Shown here piece after piece: positions 25,854-36,102 of a stretch of 64,000 nucleotides of DNA. The translations under genes were made by a program, and so were the position numbers. This DNA comes from Saprospiraceae bacterium (GTDB lineage: Bacteria; Bacteroidota; Bacteroidia; Chitinophagales; Saprospiraceae): positions 169,851-233,850 of the forward strand of contig JADKEB010000008.1 in NCBI GenBank assembly GCA_016718205.1, in the 5' to 3' direction. Position 1 is the first letter of the stretch. Every line of letters starts with the position of its first letter. Below the pieces are notes generated by a model. The model made no database searches. It had not been told where the DNA came from and saw only the letters and a program-made list of their open reading frames with translations.

Positions 25854-28343
25854 TTATAAAAAACGGACTTGATAAGATTGGCCTTTTATGGTTTTAAATT
25901 CTATCTGGCTGTTGGCTAATATCTGGTAATTAATTTTTCGTTCATTAGAGCTGATTTTCATTCCAGGTTGGTATTCAATAGAGCATGTTCCACCCATTTT
26001 AGATAAAATATCAATATTGGTGATTTTTTTATTTTTCCATGAAAAATCCAGTTCAAAAGCTCCTCTTGCACATACGCCCTTAAAATCTCCTTCACTCCAT
26101 TCATCCGGCAATGCCGGCAATAATTTGATCATCCCTTCATGAGATTGCATCAGCATTTCAGTGATAGCCGCTGTTACACCAAAACTTCCATCTACCTGTA
26201 GAGATCTGCCACATAAAGCAAACATAGATGCAGTACATTGATCTTTGAGATAACCTTTGTATATTTTATTTGCTCGATTACCGTCATTCAGTCGTGCCCA
26301 CAATGCCATTTTCCAGGCTCTTGAAAAACCCGTAGATGCATCACCTCTTTCCTCCAAAACTCTTTTATATGCTTCAATCAGTGCAGGTGTTCGCTTTTCT
26401 ACAAGCACATTTCCGGGATACAATCCATACATGTGGGAAAAATGCCGATGGTTTTTCTCCAGAGATTTCCAGTCGTCTGCCCATTCCTGAAGTGATCCAT
26501 CACGCCCTATTTGTGGAGGTACTAATTTTTCACGAGCCGTTTTTACCTGTAGAACGAAAGTATCTCTTTTACCAAGGATTTCTGCAGCACTAAGATAATA
26601 CCCAAAAAGATCATATAATATCTGCATATCCATTGATGCGCCTGCACAGATAGTAGTGCCTTCCCTAAAACTTGCCGTCACCTCATCAAAATAAGGTTTA
26701 TTCCCACCGCCATCGGGAAAATTTTCAGGAGATGTAGAAGGATTGGTAACCAACCATTTTCCATTGGGATGAGGTAATAAAAAATCCATAAAAAACTGAA
26801 CAGACCCTTCTATCAAAGGAAATGCAACTTTGAGAAAATTGGGATCAAGGGTATAAAGATAGTGTTCCCACAGATGTGTGCAGAGCCATGCCCCACCTAC
26901 TGTAAATGTGCCCCATGTTGGCCCGTCCATCGGTGCAGCCACTCTGAATAAATCTGTATTTTGGTGAAATACCCAACCCCGGGCTCCATAATGTTCTTTG
27001 GCAACTTGCGCTCCTTGGTCAGTAAGCTCTCGCACCATTCTGATCAAAGGTTCAGCACATTCTGAAAGGTTGCCACTTTCCACAGCCCAATAATTCATCT
27101 CTGTATTGATATTGGTGGTATATTTTGAGTCCCAGGAAGGATTCATATCATTGTTCCATATGCCCTGTAAATTGGCAGGTTCGGTTCCCGGTCTGGATGA
27201 CCCAATCATGAGATAACGCCCAAATTGATAACTTAAGGCTGCCAGAGAAGGGTCGGGTTCTGACTGTATTTTTTTTACTCTTTCAGTTGTAGGCAAAAAG
27301 GAATTTGAAGTAACAGGCAGCTCCAATTTAACTCTGGTAAAATACTTCTGATAATCTGTGACTGCTGACTCCAATATTTCCTGATAGGTTCTTTGTCCTA
27401 ATTTGGTTAAAACATCATTCACCCTTTGATGCTGATCTGCACTTACGTCTTTATAATTTACAAAATTTGTAGCCGCCGCAAAATACAATGTGACAGCATC
27501 TGCGTTTTCAATTATTAAATCAAGACCATCAGTTTTCATGGTACCTCCTTCAGGAACAGCTTTTATTCTTGCTTCATACCTGATTTTTCCCTCTACACCC
27601 AAATAATCCGTTGACTTGCCGGTAAGCACCAATCCATCATCGCCATAAGGATTCATTTGGAAATAATCTGTTCCGTAATTGGAATGCGCCTGATTTCTCT
27701 CCCCACGTAGGTTGGCTTTAAATGATATTTTCCCTGGTTTGTCAGCAGTTAAATGCACCACTATGATCTGGTCAGGAGCGGAGGCAAAAACATCCCTTTG
27801 ATAAGTCACGTTATCCGAAGTGTACGAAACACCCGAAATACCATCTTCTAGGTTAAGCCACCTTTTGTAATTAGAAACACTGTCCTGGTTTTTAAAAAAT
27901 AAATGGAGATTTGCAAGACTTTGGTATTTCATCTGCTCAACGGGATAGCCCATCAGATTTCTTCCAAATAAATTATGGGCTTCGAGATATTTTTCTTCAA
28001 ATACAAACTTTTGAATTTCCGGTAATACTTTGTATCCACCTTTGACAACGGAAATGTATGGCCCGCCTGACCAGTAGGTTTCCTCGTTCAACTGAATCCG
28101 TTCTTCGCCTCTATTTCCAAAGATCATTGCTCCCAGACGACCATTGCCAACAGGTAATGCTTCGTCCCATTTTTTGGCAGCAAGATCATACCAAAGTAAA
28201 GTAGAAGTGTTAAAAGTTTTAGCATCTATTTTTTCAGGAATACCCGTTTGTTGTGCAAAAGTATGAGAGCTGACCAGAATAAAAACTGATGAAAGTAAAC
28301 AAACAAAATCCTTGGAGAAACATATTACCTTTAATCTATTCAT
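25854..28343 (-). CDS. Glycoside hydrolase family 95 (alpha-L-fucosidase/galactosidase type)
   Basis: An 829-residue exported enzyme with signal peptide (CLLSSVFILVSSHTFAQQ). The N-terminal beta domain starts LWYDLAAKKWDEALPVGNGRLGAMIFG, a GH95 signature. The (alpha/alpha)6 barrel contains the active-site stretch TNINTEMNYWAVESGNLSEC (about 405-425), whose asparagines assist catalysis in GH95. Family members hydrolyse alpha-1,2-fucosyl or alpha-L-galactosyl linkages by inversion. The full length is normal (about 780-830). Upstream gene of a two-gene operon with the DPP4-like peptidase, so both may act on glycosylated or proline-rich polymers in the periplasm. The exact sugar is inferred from family only. 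Confidence 0.9.
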   Translation of the reverse strand: MNRLKVICFSKDFVCLLSSVFILVSSHTFAQQTGIPEKIDAKTFNTSTLLWYDLAAKKWDEALPVGNGRLGAMIFGNRGEERIQLNEETYWSGGPYISVVKGGYKVLPEIQKFVFEEKYLEAHNLFGRNLMGYPVEQMKYQSLANLHLFFKNQDSVSNYKRWLNLEDGISGVSYTSDNVTYQRDVFASAPDQIIVVHLTADKPGKISFKANLRGERNQAHSNYGTDYFQMNPYGDDGLVLTGKSTDYLGVEGKIRYEARIKAVPEGGTMKTDGLDLIIENADAVTLYFAAATNFVNYKDVSADQHQRVNDVLTKLGQRTYQEILESAVTDYQKYFTRVKLELPVTSNSFLPTTERVKKIQSEPDPSLAALSYQFGRYLMIGSSRPGTEPANLQGIWNNDMNPSWDSKYTTNINTEMNYWAVESGNLSECAEPLIRMVRELTDQGAQVAKEHYGARGWVFHQNTDLFRVAAPMDGPTWGTFTVGGAWLCTHLWEHYLYTLDPNFLKVAFPLIEGSVQFFMDFLLPHPNGKWLVTNPSTSPENFPDGGGNKPYFDEVTASFREGTTICAGASMDMQILYDLFGYYLSAAEILGKRDTFVLQVKTAREKLVPPQIGRDGSLQEWADDWKSLEKNHRHFSHMYGLYPGNVLVEKRTPALIEAYKRVLEERGDASTGFSRAWKMALWARLNDGNRANKIYKGYLKDQCTASMFALCGRSLQVDGSFGVTAAITEMLMQSHEGMIKLLPALPDEWSEGDFKGVCARGAFELDFSWKNKKITNIDILSKMGGTCSIEYQPGMKISSNERKINYQILANSQIEFKTIKGQSYQVRFL

Positions 28344-28423
28344 ATTCTTTGCTTGGTCTGGTTAATAAGTTTACAAATTCATTGAAAAAATACAATTATT
28401 TAAGTTACCTATTCTTACTGCTA

Positions 28424-28431
28424 CAAATATA
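28424..28431 (-). promoter_or_regulatory. Putative -7 box (TATATTTG, minus strand) for the GH95-DPP4 operon
   Basis: The + strand CAAATATA reads TATATTTG on the minus strand, matching TAnnTTTG about 80 nt upstream of the GH95 ATG at 28343. The remaining 28344-28628 gap is AT-rich with no gene. Confidence 0.4.
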
Positions 28432-28585
28432 TAAATTCATCTGTATTATTTAAGTATCTTCCTGATAACATTCCAAAAAAAAATATCAGCCTGTTTTTAT
28501 CTTTGTTGGTGAATTCATATTATGTTTTGATCATCATCAATGTCGGTGATGATTTGAATCATATGCATCAATGTAGATAATTCAC

Positions 28586-28593
28586 TATTTTTG
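28586..28593 (+). promoter_or_regulatory. Putative -7 box (TATTTTTG) for the CBS-domain gene
   Basis: TATTTTTG fits TAnnTTTG and lies 35 nt before the ATG at 28629. No convincing -33 element is visible. Confidence 0.45.
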
Positions 28594-28628
28594 CTTCATG
28601 CATTAAAACAGATAAATATCATCCTGTT

Positions 28629-29087
28629 ATGAATACACACGACCTTTTGAGCCTGAAAGTAAAGGAAGTAATGAGTACAGAACTTATTACTGTTATGTCC
28701 GATACTATACTGAAAGACGTAAATCTGATTTTCGAAAAAGAAAATATTCACCACATTCCGGTAGTATCTTCTGATGGAAAGTTTAAAGGGATCATTTCGA
28801 AGTCAGATATGCTATTACTGATGGATTGGGGTACAAAATTAAATTTACCTGCAAGTCTCAGAAAAAACACTTTTCTCCTGACCAGCAATCTGGCCAAAGA
28901 TATCATGGAAATCAATGTCATCCGCATCAACCCCGAAGACAGAATTAAAAGATGTGTCCAGATATTCAGAGAAAACTACTTTCGGGCTCTCCCGGTCGTT
29001 GATGACAATGACTTTCTGATAGGTATCATCACCACTTATGACCTGATGATCCTGGCATACACTGAAGTGCCCATGATCCAAAGTTAA
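28629..29087 (+). CDS. Tandem CBS-domain protein
   Basis: A 152-residue cytoplasmic protein made of two CBS motifs. CBS1 is at about 10-65 (VKEVMSTELITVMSDTILKDVNLIFEKENIHHIPVV..., FKGIISKSDMLL) and CBS2 at about 88-147 (AKDIMEINVIRINPEDRIKRCVQIFRENYFRALPVV..., LIGIITTYDLMI). A CBS pair binds adenosine nucleotides or S-adenosylmethionine and acts as a regulatory sensor. No effector domain is attached, so the partner is unknown. It probably forms an operon with the small gene 54 nt downstream. Confidence 0.9.
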   Translation: MNTHDLLSLKVKEVMSTELITVMSDTILKDVNLIFEKENIHHIPVVSSDGKFKGIISKSDMLLLMDWGTKLNLPASLRKNTFLLTSNLAKDIMEINVIRINPEDRIKRCVQIFRENYFRALPVVDDNDFLIGIITTYDLMILAYTEVPMIQS

Positions 29088-29141
29088 TCATTCTTCTTTT
29101 TAATTGATTCGTTACTACTTATATATAGAAATATTTCTGTC

Positions 29142-29543
29142 ATGAAAATTCAAAAAACATCCACCGTCCAACATATATTTGATCAATTCAATCTTTTATT
29201 CCCATACTTAAAACTTGAATTTTTCAGTAAAGGGCATGAGGATCATAAAGGCAACAAGTCAGAAGATATCATCAACCATCAGACACTGCTGACCAGCATC
29301 AATCCTGAACTAAGTGAAAAGGAATTCACCATTGATGAAGAAATGACTGTTTCTGATTTTGAGCAAATGATGAAAGACAACTTCAATCTCAATGTACAGG
29401 TATTCAGAAAGTCCAATGACCTTTGGCTCCAAACGACAGCTACTGATCACTGGACACTCCTTAAACAAAATGGAAAAGGTCAACGCTCGACCGTCAAATA
29501 TGATATTGACACCATAGACATTACTGATTTTGATGTGGATTGA
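29142..29543 (+). CDS. Conserved hypothetical small protein
   Basis: A 133-residue soluble protein with no signal peptide or membrane segment (MKIQKTSTVQHIFDQFNLLFPYLKLEFF..., TVSDFEQMMKDNFNLNVQVFRKSNDLWLQTTATDHWTLLKQ). The mixed alpha/beta pattern looks like a genuine folded protein, and I have a general impression of similar uncharacterised proteins in Bacteroidota, but I cannot name a family. It follows the CBS gene by 54 nt on the same strand and may share its transcript. The function is unknown. Confidence 0.7.
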   Translation: MKIQKTSTVQHIFDQFNLLFPYLKLEFFSKGHEDHKGNKSEDIINHQTLLTSINPELSEKEFTIDEEMTVSDFEQMMKDNFNLNVQVFRKSNDLWLQTTATDHWTLLKQNGKGQRSTVKYDIDTIDITDFDVD

Positions 29544-30000
29544 TATATTCAAGTGTATATAACGAATTGTACAATTACTTAAATGCTTCGCTACCCTCAT
29601 TCCCTACGATGGTCGCAGTTTGCAACTACGATCCTATATTTTATCAATGAAGCTTTCATGGTAATGTAATGCAAAGTATTCTGATTGATAATTTTATGCC
29701 CATTCATTGATTATGATAACTTCTAAGGCGAAGTTACCACTTTTTTAAAATCAACAGTTAACAAATTACAAAACTTGTCCAGTTTCAGCGGGATTCTTGA
29801 TGTATGGGATCGGAGTCACAGACTTCGACCATCAGTCAGAGTATGTTTAATTTTTTATGTTTGAGTGAAGGTAAGGAAGGAAATGGCGTCAACTATTTTC
29901 ATTAAGTGGTAAGTCTAACAGTCATTATCGATTTAATAAAAAGTGCAATTTCTTATACACACTAAAATCAAATATATCAGTTTCTACCAGTCTTATTTTG
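29544..30000. other. Repeat-rich intergenic region
   Basis: No gene is seen. It holds an imperfect hairpin at 29611-29634 (GGTCGCAGTT TGC AACTACGATCC) of the same 'GGTCGAAGTT' type as 17740-17785. It also has the phrase TTTATGTTTGAGTGAAGGTAAGGAA near 29856, which recurs with small changes at about 36973. Both look like debris of dispersed intergenic repeats. Confidence 0.4.
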
Positions 30001-30008
30001 TACTTTTG
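30001..30008 (+). promoter_or_regulatory. Putative -7 box (TACTTTTG) for the M14 peptidase gene
   Basis: TACTTTTG matches TAnnTTTG and ends 20 nt before the ATG at 30029. It overlaps the alternative GTG start at 30008, which argues for 30029 as the true start. Confidence 0.5.
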
Positions 30009-30028
30009 TGCAAACATTTCAAGATTCC

Positions 30029-32429
30029 ATGAGCATCAGATCATTATGCATTTTTCTGATTATTACCTTTGTTACTCAAGTTAATAGTCAAAATCCTTCC
30101 ACAGCTATTTATCATAAGTTAAAGATCAACATCACTGGAAGAAATATTCAAGATCTGACCAATGCCGGTTTAGAAACAGATCATGGCACCTATGTAAAAA
30201 ATCGTTTTTTTACAAGTGACTTTAGTGAAGAAGAAATAGGGATAATCAAAAATCTTGGTTTTGAATATGAAATTCTGATCTCTGACGTCGCTAAATACTA
30301 CGCTGACCCGCTCCGTACATCGGAGATAAAGTCAGGGCAACTCCAATTGCGCAATAATTGTTTTGCTACGGCGAACTCTGAGTATCCTTATAAAACTCCA
30401 TCTCAATATAGACCGGGAAGTATGGGTGGATATTTTACACTTAAAGAAATGTATGATATTTTGGATAGTATGGCCAGCAGATATCCAAAACTTATCACCT
30501 TAAAACAGCCCATAAAAGATTACAAAACAATCAACGGTAATCCTATCTACTTTATCAAAGTTTCTGATAACGTAACTTCTGAAGATGCGGGTGAGCCCAA
30601 GGTTCTTTACACAGCGCTGCATCATGCTAGGGAACCCAATTCACTTTCGCAGATGATCTTCTTCCTTTGGTATGTGCTGGAAAATTATGAAACAGATCCC
30701 ATGGTCAAAAAAATTGTAGACCAGACACAAATGTATTTTATACCATGTATCAATCCTGATGGATACGACCTCAATGAAAAGAACAATCCAAAAGGGGGCG
30801 GATTGTGGAGAAAAAATGCATGGAAAGATACTCTTGGTGATCTGAAGGGCGTGGATCTGAACAGAAATTACGGACATACCTGGGGAAGAGACAACAATGG
30901 TTCTTCACCCAATCCAAACTCCTTGACATTCAGAGGACTCTCTGCTTTCTCAGAAGTGGAAACTCAGGCCATTCGGTCATTTTGTTTGGATCATGAATTT
31001 AAGATAGCGCTCAATTATCACACCTTTGGCAATTTTCTGATATATCCTTCCATGGCTGCCGGGACCAATAGTCATGTAGAATCGTTATTTAATAATCTGG
31101 GAAGGGTCATCAACAGTGAAAACAACTTTGCTTTTGGCACTGATCTGCAGACGGTGGGTTACTCAGTCAATGGTGACAGTGATAGTTGGATGTTTGGTGA
31201 AAATGCTGAAAAAAAACAAAATATTTGCCTACACACCTGAAGTAGGTCCGGCATTTTGGCCTGCTTCTGTAGATATAGAATATCTTAACAAATCCTGCAT
31301 TTGGATGAATATTTCAGCTGCTCTGCTTACATTAAATTATTATGAAGCTGAAGAAATAAGGACAAGTAATATCCTGGATCAGCTCAATAAGTCCATTTAC
31401 GTAAAGTTGAGTCGGGCTGGCATGCAAGCCGGACAAGCAGTGGTTACACTCAAATCCCAAAATAACAATGTCACCATAGTCAATCCCAAAAAATGGGTAA
31501 GTTTGGATATTGGTATGGATTCAGTTTTGGTTTTCGATGTAGAATGGAATTCCGGACAAAGATTTGAAGATGGGTTTTCCTTTGAGCTTAAGGTGGAAAA
31601 TGATGGCCTGGAACGAACCAAATTCATCAAAAAAACCTGGTCTGAATATCCTTTTCAGCCCTTATTTGCGGATAGGTCAAATGACCTAAACAACTTTCAG
31701 ACCAATGGATGGTCACTTACTGAAAGTACCTTTAAAAGTGCTCCTCATTCCATCACAGATAGTCCTTTAGGGCTTTACCCTCCAAAGTACACATCCACTA
31801 TCACACTCATAAACCCAATAGACCTGAGCACTGCAGACCGAGCCTTACTCCAGTTTGATGCAAAATGGGATATAGAAGATAATTATGATTATGTGCAAGT
31901 CTCCGCTTCCAAAGACAATAAGGATTTTATACCCTTGTGTGGTCTTTATACCAATCCGGGAACAAAAGATCAGACACTATCGAGCCCTGTCTATGATGGT
32001 GTGCAAAACGAATGGGTACGGGAAGAAATCGATCTTTCAGCTTTTGCAGGATCCAAAAATCTTTGGATAAGGTTTACAATAAAAACTGATGATTATGAGC
32101 AAAGAGATGGATTCTATTTTGACAATCTTGAAGTAAAAGTAGCTGTAAAACCCACTCCTACCGATGATGCATTCATTGAAAAAATTTATATACAACCCAA
32201 TACCATTTCCGATGCTCAACACATCAGTATACAAGGATTGAATCAAACAGAAGTATACCATATAAGTATATACAGTTTACAGGGACATTTGATATATACT
32301 TCGCCTGTTTCCGCTATACACCCTGAAATTTCATTGAGTACTCTAACAGGTGGGTTGTACATCTATGATATAAAACAGCACAATAATAAGACTGCGGGGA
32401 GAGGAAAACTCTTAATATTGCAACCGTAA
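30029..32429 (+). CDS. Secreted M14 zinc carboxypeptidase with T9SS sorting domain, frameshifted as written
   Basis: About 800 residues if one base is corrected. The 5' frame from ATG 30029 (signal peptide MSIRSLCIFLIITFVTQVNSQ) carries an M14 domain with zinc ligands in HHAREPNSLSQ (about 199-205) and NYHTFGNFLIYPS (about 330). It runs into a stop at 31240 after an A8 tract at 31209-31216. With seven A's the frame reads AEKNKIFAYTPEVGPAFWP, whose TPEVG carries the catalytic Glu. The 3' part adds beta-sandwich modules (a MAM/jelly-roll-like stretch, DRALLQFDAKWDIEDNYDYV) and ends as a T9SS type A domain. It removes C-terminal residues from extracellular peptides. Convergent with purB: the stops abut. 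Confidence 0.85.
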
Positions 32430-33767
32430 TTAAGCTTCGCAATACCCCACATAGTTTTGAGGTGTGACAGACAGTAATTCATCTTTGATTGTTTGAGAAA
32501 GCTCAAGACCATTGATAAATTCATGCATGCTCTCTTTAGTGATACCTTCCTTACCTCTGGTCAGCGATTTCAGGGCTTCATATGGTTCAGGATACAATTC
32601 ACGCCTCAGGATACTCTGTATTGCTTCTGCCACTACTGCCCAGTTATTTTCGAGATCCTTATTCAGAGCAACATTATTTACCAAAAGTTTACTGATACCT
32701 TTGATGATAGATGTGTAGGCAATGACGCTGTGACCAAACGGCACGCCTACATTTCTGAGTACAGTGGAATCAGTAAGATCGCGCTGAAGCCTGGAAACAG
32801 GCAGTTTCTCGGCAAGGTGTTGAAAAATAGCATTGGCTATACCCAGATTTCCTTCGGCATTTTCAAAATCTATAGGATTAACTTTGTGTGGCATGGCCGA
32901 CGATCCGATTTCTCCTTCTTTGGTTTTTTGCCTGAAATATTCCAGTGATATGTATGTCCAGATATCTCTGCAAAAGTCGATGAGTATTGTATTTATTCTT
33001 GACCAGGACTGAAAGATAGCGGCATGATCGTCATAGTGTGCGATCTGAGTGGTATATTGGGACCTTCGGAGACCAAGACTTTGAGCAAAATCATTTCCAA
33101 ACTTTATCCAGTCGATCCCGGGATAGCTGACTTTGTGAGCATTGAAATTACCTGTGGCTCCACCAAATTTGCATTTTATCTTAATACTGTTCAGGAGCTG
33201 AATTTCATCTTCGAGCCTTTCGACAAAAACCATCAATTCCTTACCCAAAGTGGTAGGCGAAGCCGGCTGACCGTGCGTCCGGGCAAGCATCGGAAGCCCC
33301 TGAAAATCCTTTGCTTTTATTTTGATCTGATCCAGCACATGAAGTAATGCAGGCATAATCACATCGTCCATGGCCGATCTGATCATCCATGGGAAAGCGG
33401 TATTATTGATATCCTGAGATGTTAAACCAAAATGGACAAATTCTTTGATCTCACCAAACCCGGCTGCTTCCATTTTTTCTTTAATAAAATACTCCACAGC
33501 TTTTACGTCATGATTTGTGACTTTTTCGATATTTTTTATGGACACGGCATCTTCTTCGGAAAAGCCTGATTTGATCTCTTCCAAAAAACTGAAAAAAGAT
33601 GGATAAACGTTTTTCAATTGCGGTAATGGTAAATTAGCGAGTGCCTTAAGGTATTCTATCTCAATGATAGTCCGGTACTTAATCAAAGCATATTCAGAAA
33701 AATAATCTGACAATGTTGCTGTCGTCTTTTGATATCTACCATCAATAGGTGAAATGGCTTTAAGCAT
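32430..33767 (-). CDS. purB: Adenylosuccinate lyase
   Basis: A 445-residue cytoplasmic enzyme of the fumarase/aspartase superfamily. It performs two beta-eliminations of fumarate in purine synthesis: SAICAR to AICAR, and adenylosuccinate to AMP. The N-terminus LKAISPIDGRYQKTTATL is the long E. coli-type PurB opening. HFGLTSQDINNTAF and the signature GSSAMPHKVNPIDFENAEGN (about 283-302, with the catalytic serine loop) are intact. Only 5 nt separate it from the ppk1 stop, so ppk1 and purB are co-transcribed in that order. Its stop directly abuts the convergent M14 peptidase gene. Confidence 0.95.
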   Translation of the reverse strand: MLKAISPIDGRYQKTTATLSDYFSEYALIKYRTIIEIEYLKALANLPLPQLKNVYPSFFSFLEEIKSGFSEEDAVSIKNIEKVTNHDVKAVEYFIKEKMEAAGFGEIKEFVHFGLTSQDINNTAFPWMIRSAMDDVIMPALLHVLDQIKIKAKDFQGLPMLARTHGQPASPTTLGKELMVFVERLEDEIQLLNSIKIKCKFGGATGNFNAHKVSYPGIDWIKFGNDFAQSLGLRRSQYTTQIAHYDDHAAIFQSWSRINTILIDFCRDIWTYISLEYFRQKTKEGEIGSSAMPHKVNPIDFENAEGNLGIANAIFQHLAEKLPVSRLQRDLTDSTVLRNVGVPFGHSVIAYTSIIKGISKLLVNNVALNKDLENNWAVVAEAIQSILRRELYPEPYEALKSLTRGKEGITKESMHEFINGLELSQTIKDELLSVTPQNYVGYCEA

Positions 33768-33772
33768 ACTTT

Positions 33773-35860
33773 TTACATTTCTTTATTTTTGTCATTCGTT
33801 TGAGACATGGTCTCTTCCCTCCTTTTTATAAAATAATAACTTTCTGTCTGACTTCTCACAGCGATGTCATCCCTGTTTTTTCTGTATTTATTGGACAGGG
33901 AAGCATCTAGAATCCTGGATTTTACATCATCATTGAGTTGTATGTTCATGATGGTGATGACTTCTTTGGCAATTTCCGGATCTAGTATCGGGAAAAGGGT
34001 TTCGACTCTGAAATGCAGATTTCTTACCATCCAATCCGCAGATGACATGTATACTTCATCGTTTCCGTTATTATGAAAAACAAAAACCCGGCCATGTTCC
34101 AGAAATCTATCCACGATGGAGAATGCTTCAATATTTTCACTTAGATTTTTCTGTCCTGGTACTAAAGAACAAATACCTCGTATCAGAAGTTTAATTCTTA
34201 CTCCTGCTTTACTGGCTTCATAGAGCCAATTGATCATCTCTTCATCCTGCAAACTGTTCATTTTGAGAATCATTCTGGCCATTTTGCCTTTTTTTGCAAA
34301 ATCAATTTCTCTTTTTATGAGACTTATAAATTTTTCCTTCAAATTAAAGAGACCTACCCCAAGATGTTGAAAGTGTATATTTTGCTTATGCTTTGTTTCT
34401 AAAAAAGTAAAAATCCTGGCTACTTCAGACGTTATCCTTTTATCATTTGTGAAGATTCCAAAGTCAGAGTAAATCTTTGCTGTATCTTCATGAAAGTTTC
34501 CTGTACCCAGGTAGGCATAAAGATTGGGCATACCATCTTCGAGTCTGCGTATTAGTGCCAGTTTTGAGTGCACCTTAAATCCAGGCATACTGTAGTAAAC
34601 AGTTACACCGGCATTTTCCAGTTCTTCACCCCATTTTAAGTTTGCCTCTTCATCAAATCTTGCTTTCACCTCAATAAAAGTGCTCACTTGTTTACCATTT
34701 TTGACAGCATCCTTGATAGCTCCCATGATTCTGGAAATCTTGGCCACCCGGTACTGGATGATTTTGATATGCGTGACATCTGGATCAAATGCAGCATTTT
34801 CAAAAAATTTAATAACAGAATCATAACTATGGTAAGGTAAATGAAGTAATTTGTCTTTTTCTCTTATTTTTTCAAATATGGAGGAGCCATCTTCAAGTTC
34901 ATCGATTTTAATAGATGGCAAAACAGGATCCTTAAGGTGTGTCATACCAAAGGAAGGGAATTTAAAAAAGTCAGAATTATTATGATACCTTCCTTCCGGA
35001 AGCAGGTCCAATTGATCTATCTCAAAGACATCCATCAGATATTGGAGAAAATGTTTGGGCATACTCCTGTCATAAATCATTCTTGACGCTACTCCTATGC
35101 TCCTTTTAGTAAGACTCTTTTTTATTTTGGCAAGCAAATCACCTGAATACTCATCATCTATGTACAATTCGGCATCTCTTGTCAGCTTGATACTATACGA
35201 GTCCAGAATATTATAACCGGGAAAAATCAACCTGACACTGTGCCTGACGGCATCATCCAGCATAAGTACTTGTTTAAGTCGGGTACTCCCAGTGGGCAAT
35301 TCGACAAATCTGGTCAGATGATCTGAAGGAATTTTTACAATAGCATACTCCGATGCAGGCTTGGCAGCGTCCTTACTATGCAGGTGTAGTGCAAGATATA
35401 AGGCACCATTGTTCAGAAATGGTTTAATCTTTTTGCCAGCCAAAATGACCGGCTGAACAAAAGGAAGCAAATATTCATTAAAATAGGTATCTACAAATTC
35501 GATTTGCTGTTTGGTGAGTTTCCGCCACGAAACCAATTGAATGCCGTTTTTCTTTAATTCTGGTCTTATCTGTTTATCAAATATCAAACTAAATTCTTCC
35601 TGTTGTTTATTGGCTATTTTAAGGATTTCTCTTAGGACTACATCCGGAGCAAAATCAATATTTTTTAATGTGGACTTATCTGCACGAGCCAGATTTCGGT
35701 GGTTTGCTACCCGAATTCTAAAGAACTCATCAAGATTGGAAGAGTAGATTGCCAAAAATTTTAATCTTTCCAGCAATGGTACAGAGTGATCTTTTGCTTC
35801 CTGCAAAACCCTGTAATTGAATGACAACCAACTGATATCCCTGTGTATATATTTTGTCAT
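33773..35860 (-). CDS. ppk1: Polyphosphate kinase 1
   Basis: A 695-residue PPK1, the enzyme that reversibly polymerises the gamma-phosphate of ATP into inorganic polyphosphate. The N domain starts HRDISWLSFNYRVLQEAKD. The catalytic domain shows YYSMPGFKVHSKLALIRR with the autophosphorylated histidine region at about 430, and LGTGNFHEDTAKIYSD just after. The C-terminal part contains LIRGICSLVPG, FLEHGRVFVFHN and MSSADWMVRNLHFRVE, all normal. The length fits. Coupled to purB downstream (5-nt gap), which links phosphate storage with adenylate synthesis in one operon. Upstream lies an 80-bp tandem repeat. Confidence 0.95.
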   Translation of the reverse strand: MTKYIHRDISWLSFNYRVLQEAKDHSVPLLERLKFLAIYSSNLDEFFRIRVANHRNLARADKSTLKNIDFAPDVVLREILKIANKQQEEFSLIFDKQIRPELKKNGIQLVSWRKLTKQQIEFVDTYFNEYLLPFVQPVILAGKKIKPFLNNGALYLALHLHSKDAAKPASEYAIVKIPSDHLTRFVELPTGSTRLKQVLMLDDAVRHSVRLIFPGYNILDSYSIKLTRDAELYIDDEYSGDLLAKIKKSLTKRSIGVASRMIYDRSMPKHFLQYLMDVFEIDQLDLLPEGRYHNNSDFFKFPSFGMTHLKDPVLPSIKIDELEDGSSIFEKIREKDKLLHLPYHSYDSVIKFFENAAFDPDVTHIKIIQYRVAKISRIMGAIKDAVKNGKQVSTFIEVKARFDEEANLKWGEELENAGVTVYYSMPGFKVHSKLALIRRLEDGMPNLYAYLGTGNFHEDTAKIYSDFGIFTNDKRITSEVARIFTFLETKHKQNIHFQHLGVGLFNLKEKFISLIKREIDFAKKGKMARMILKMNSLQDEEMINWLYEASKAGVRIKLLIRGICSLVPGQKNLSENIEAFSIVDRFLEHGRVFVFHNNGNDEVYMSSADWMVRNLHFRVETLFPILDPEIAKEVITIMNIQLNDDVKSRILDASLSNKYRKNRDDIAVRSQTESYYFIKRREETMSQTNDKNKEM

Positions 35861-35931
35861 AAAAGATCATTCCATGGGGCAAAAATGCAATTGTTTTCTG
35901 TAAAAGTAATGGAAGAATGGAAAAAGCTTAT

Positions 35932-36090
35932 TTTTATACGCTAATTAACGCAAATTTCGCTAATTATGGAGTTACAAATTCGCGCAATTCGTGAATATTC
36001 GCGTCTCTTTATTTTATACGCTAATTAACGCAAATTTCGCTAATTATGGAGTTTTTAAATTCGCGCAATTCGTGAATATTCGCGTCTCTC
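35932..36090. repeat. Two tandem 80-bp repeats in the ppk1/scoA gap
   Basis: The phrase TTTATACGCTAATTAACG begins at 35933 and again at 36013, and the following bases match through AATATTCGCGTCTCT with only minor differences, giving a period of 80 bp. Each unit contains AATTCGCGCAATTCGTG-type imperfect dyads. It is non-coding and sits just downstream of the leftward scoA gene and upstream of ppk1. Confidence 0.75.
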
Positions 36091-36102
36091 TTGCTCTTAC
36101 AC

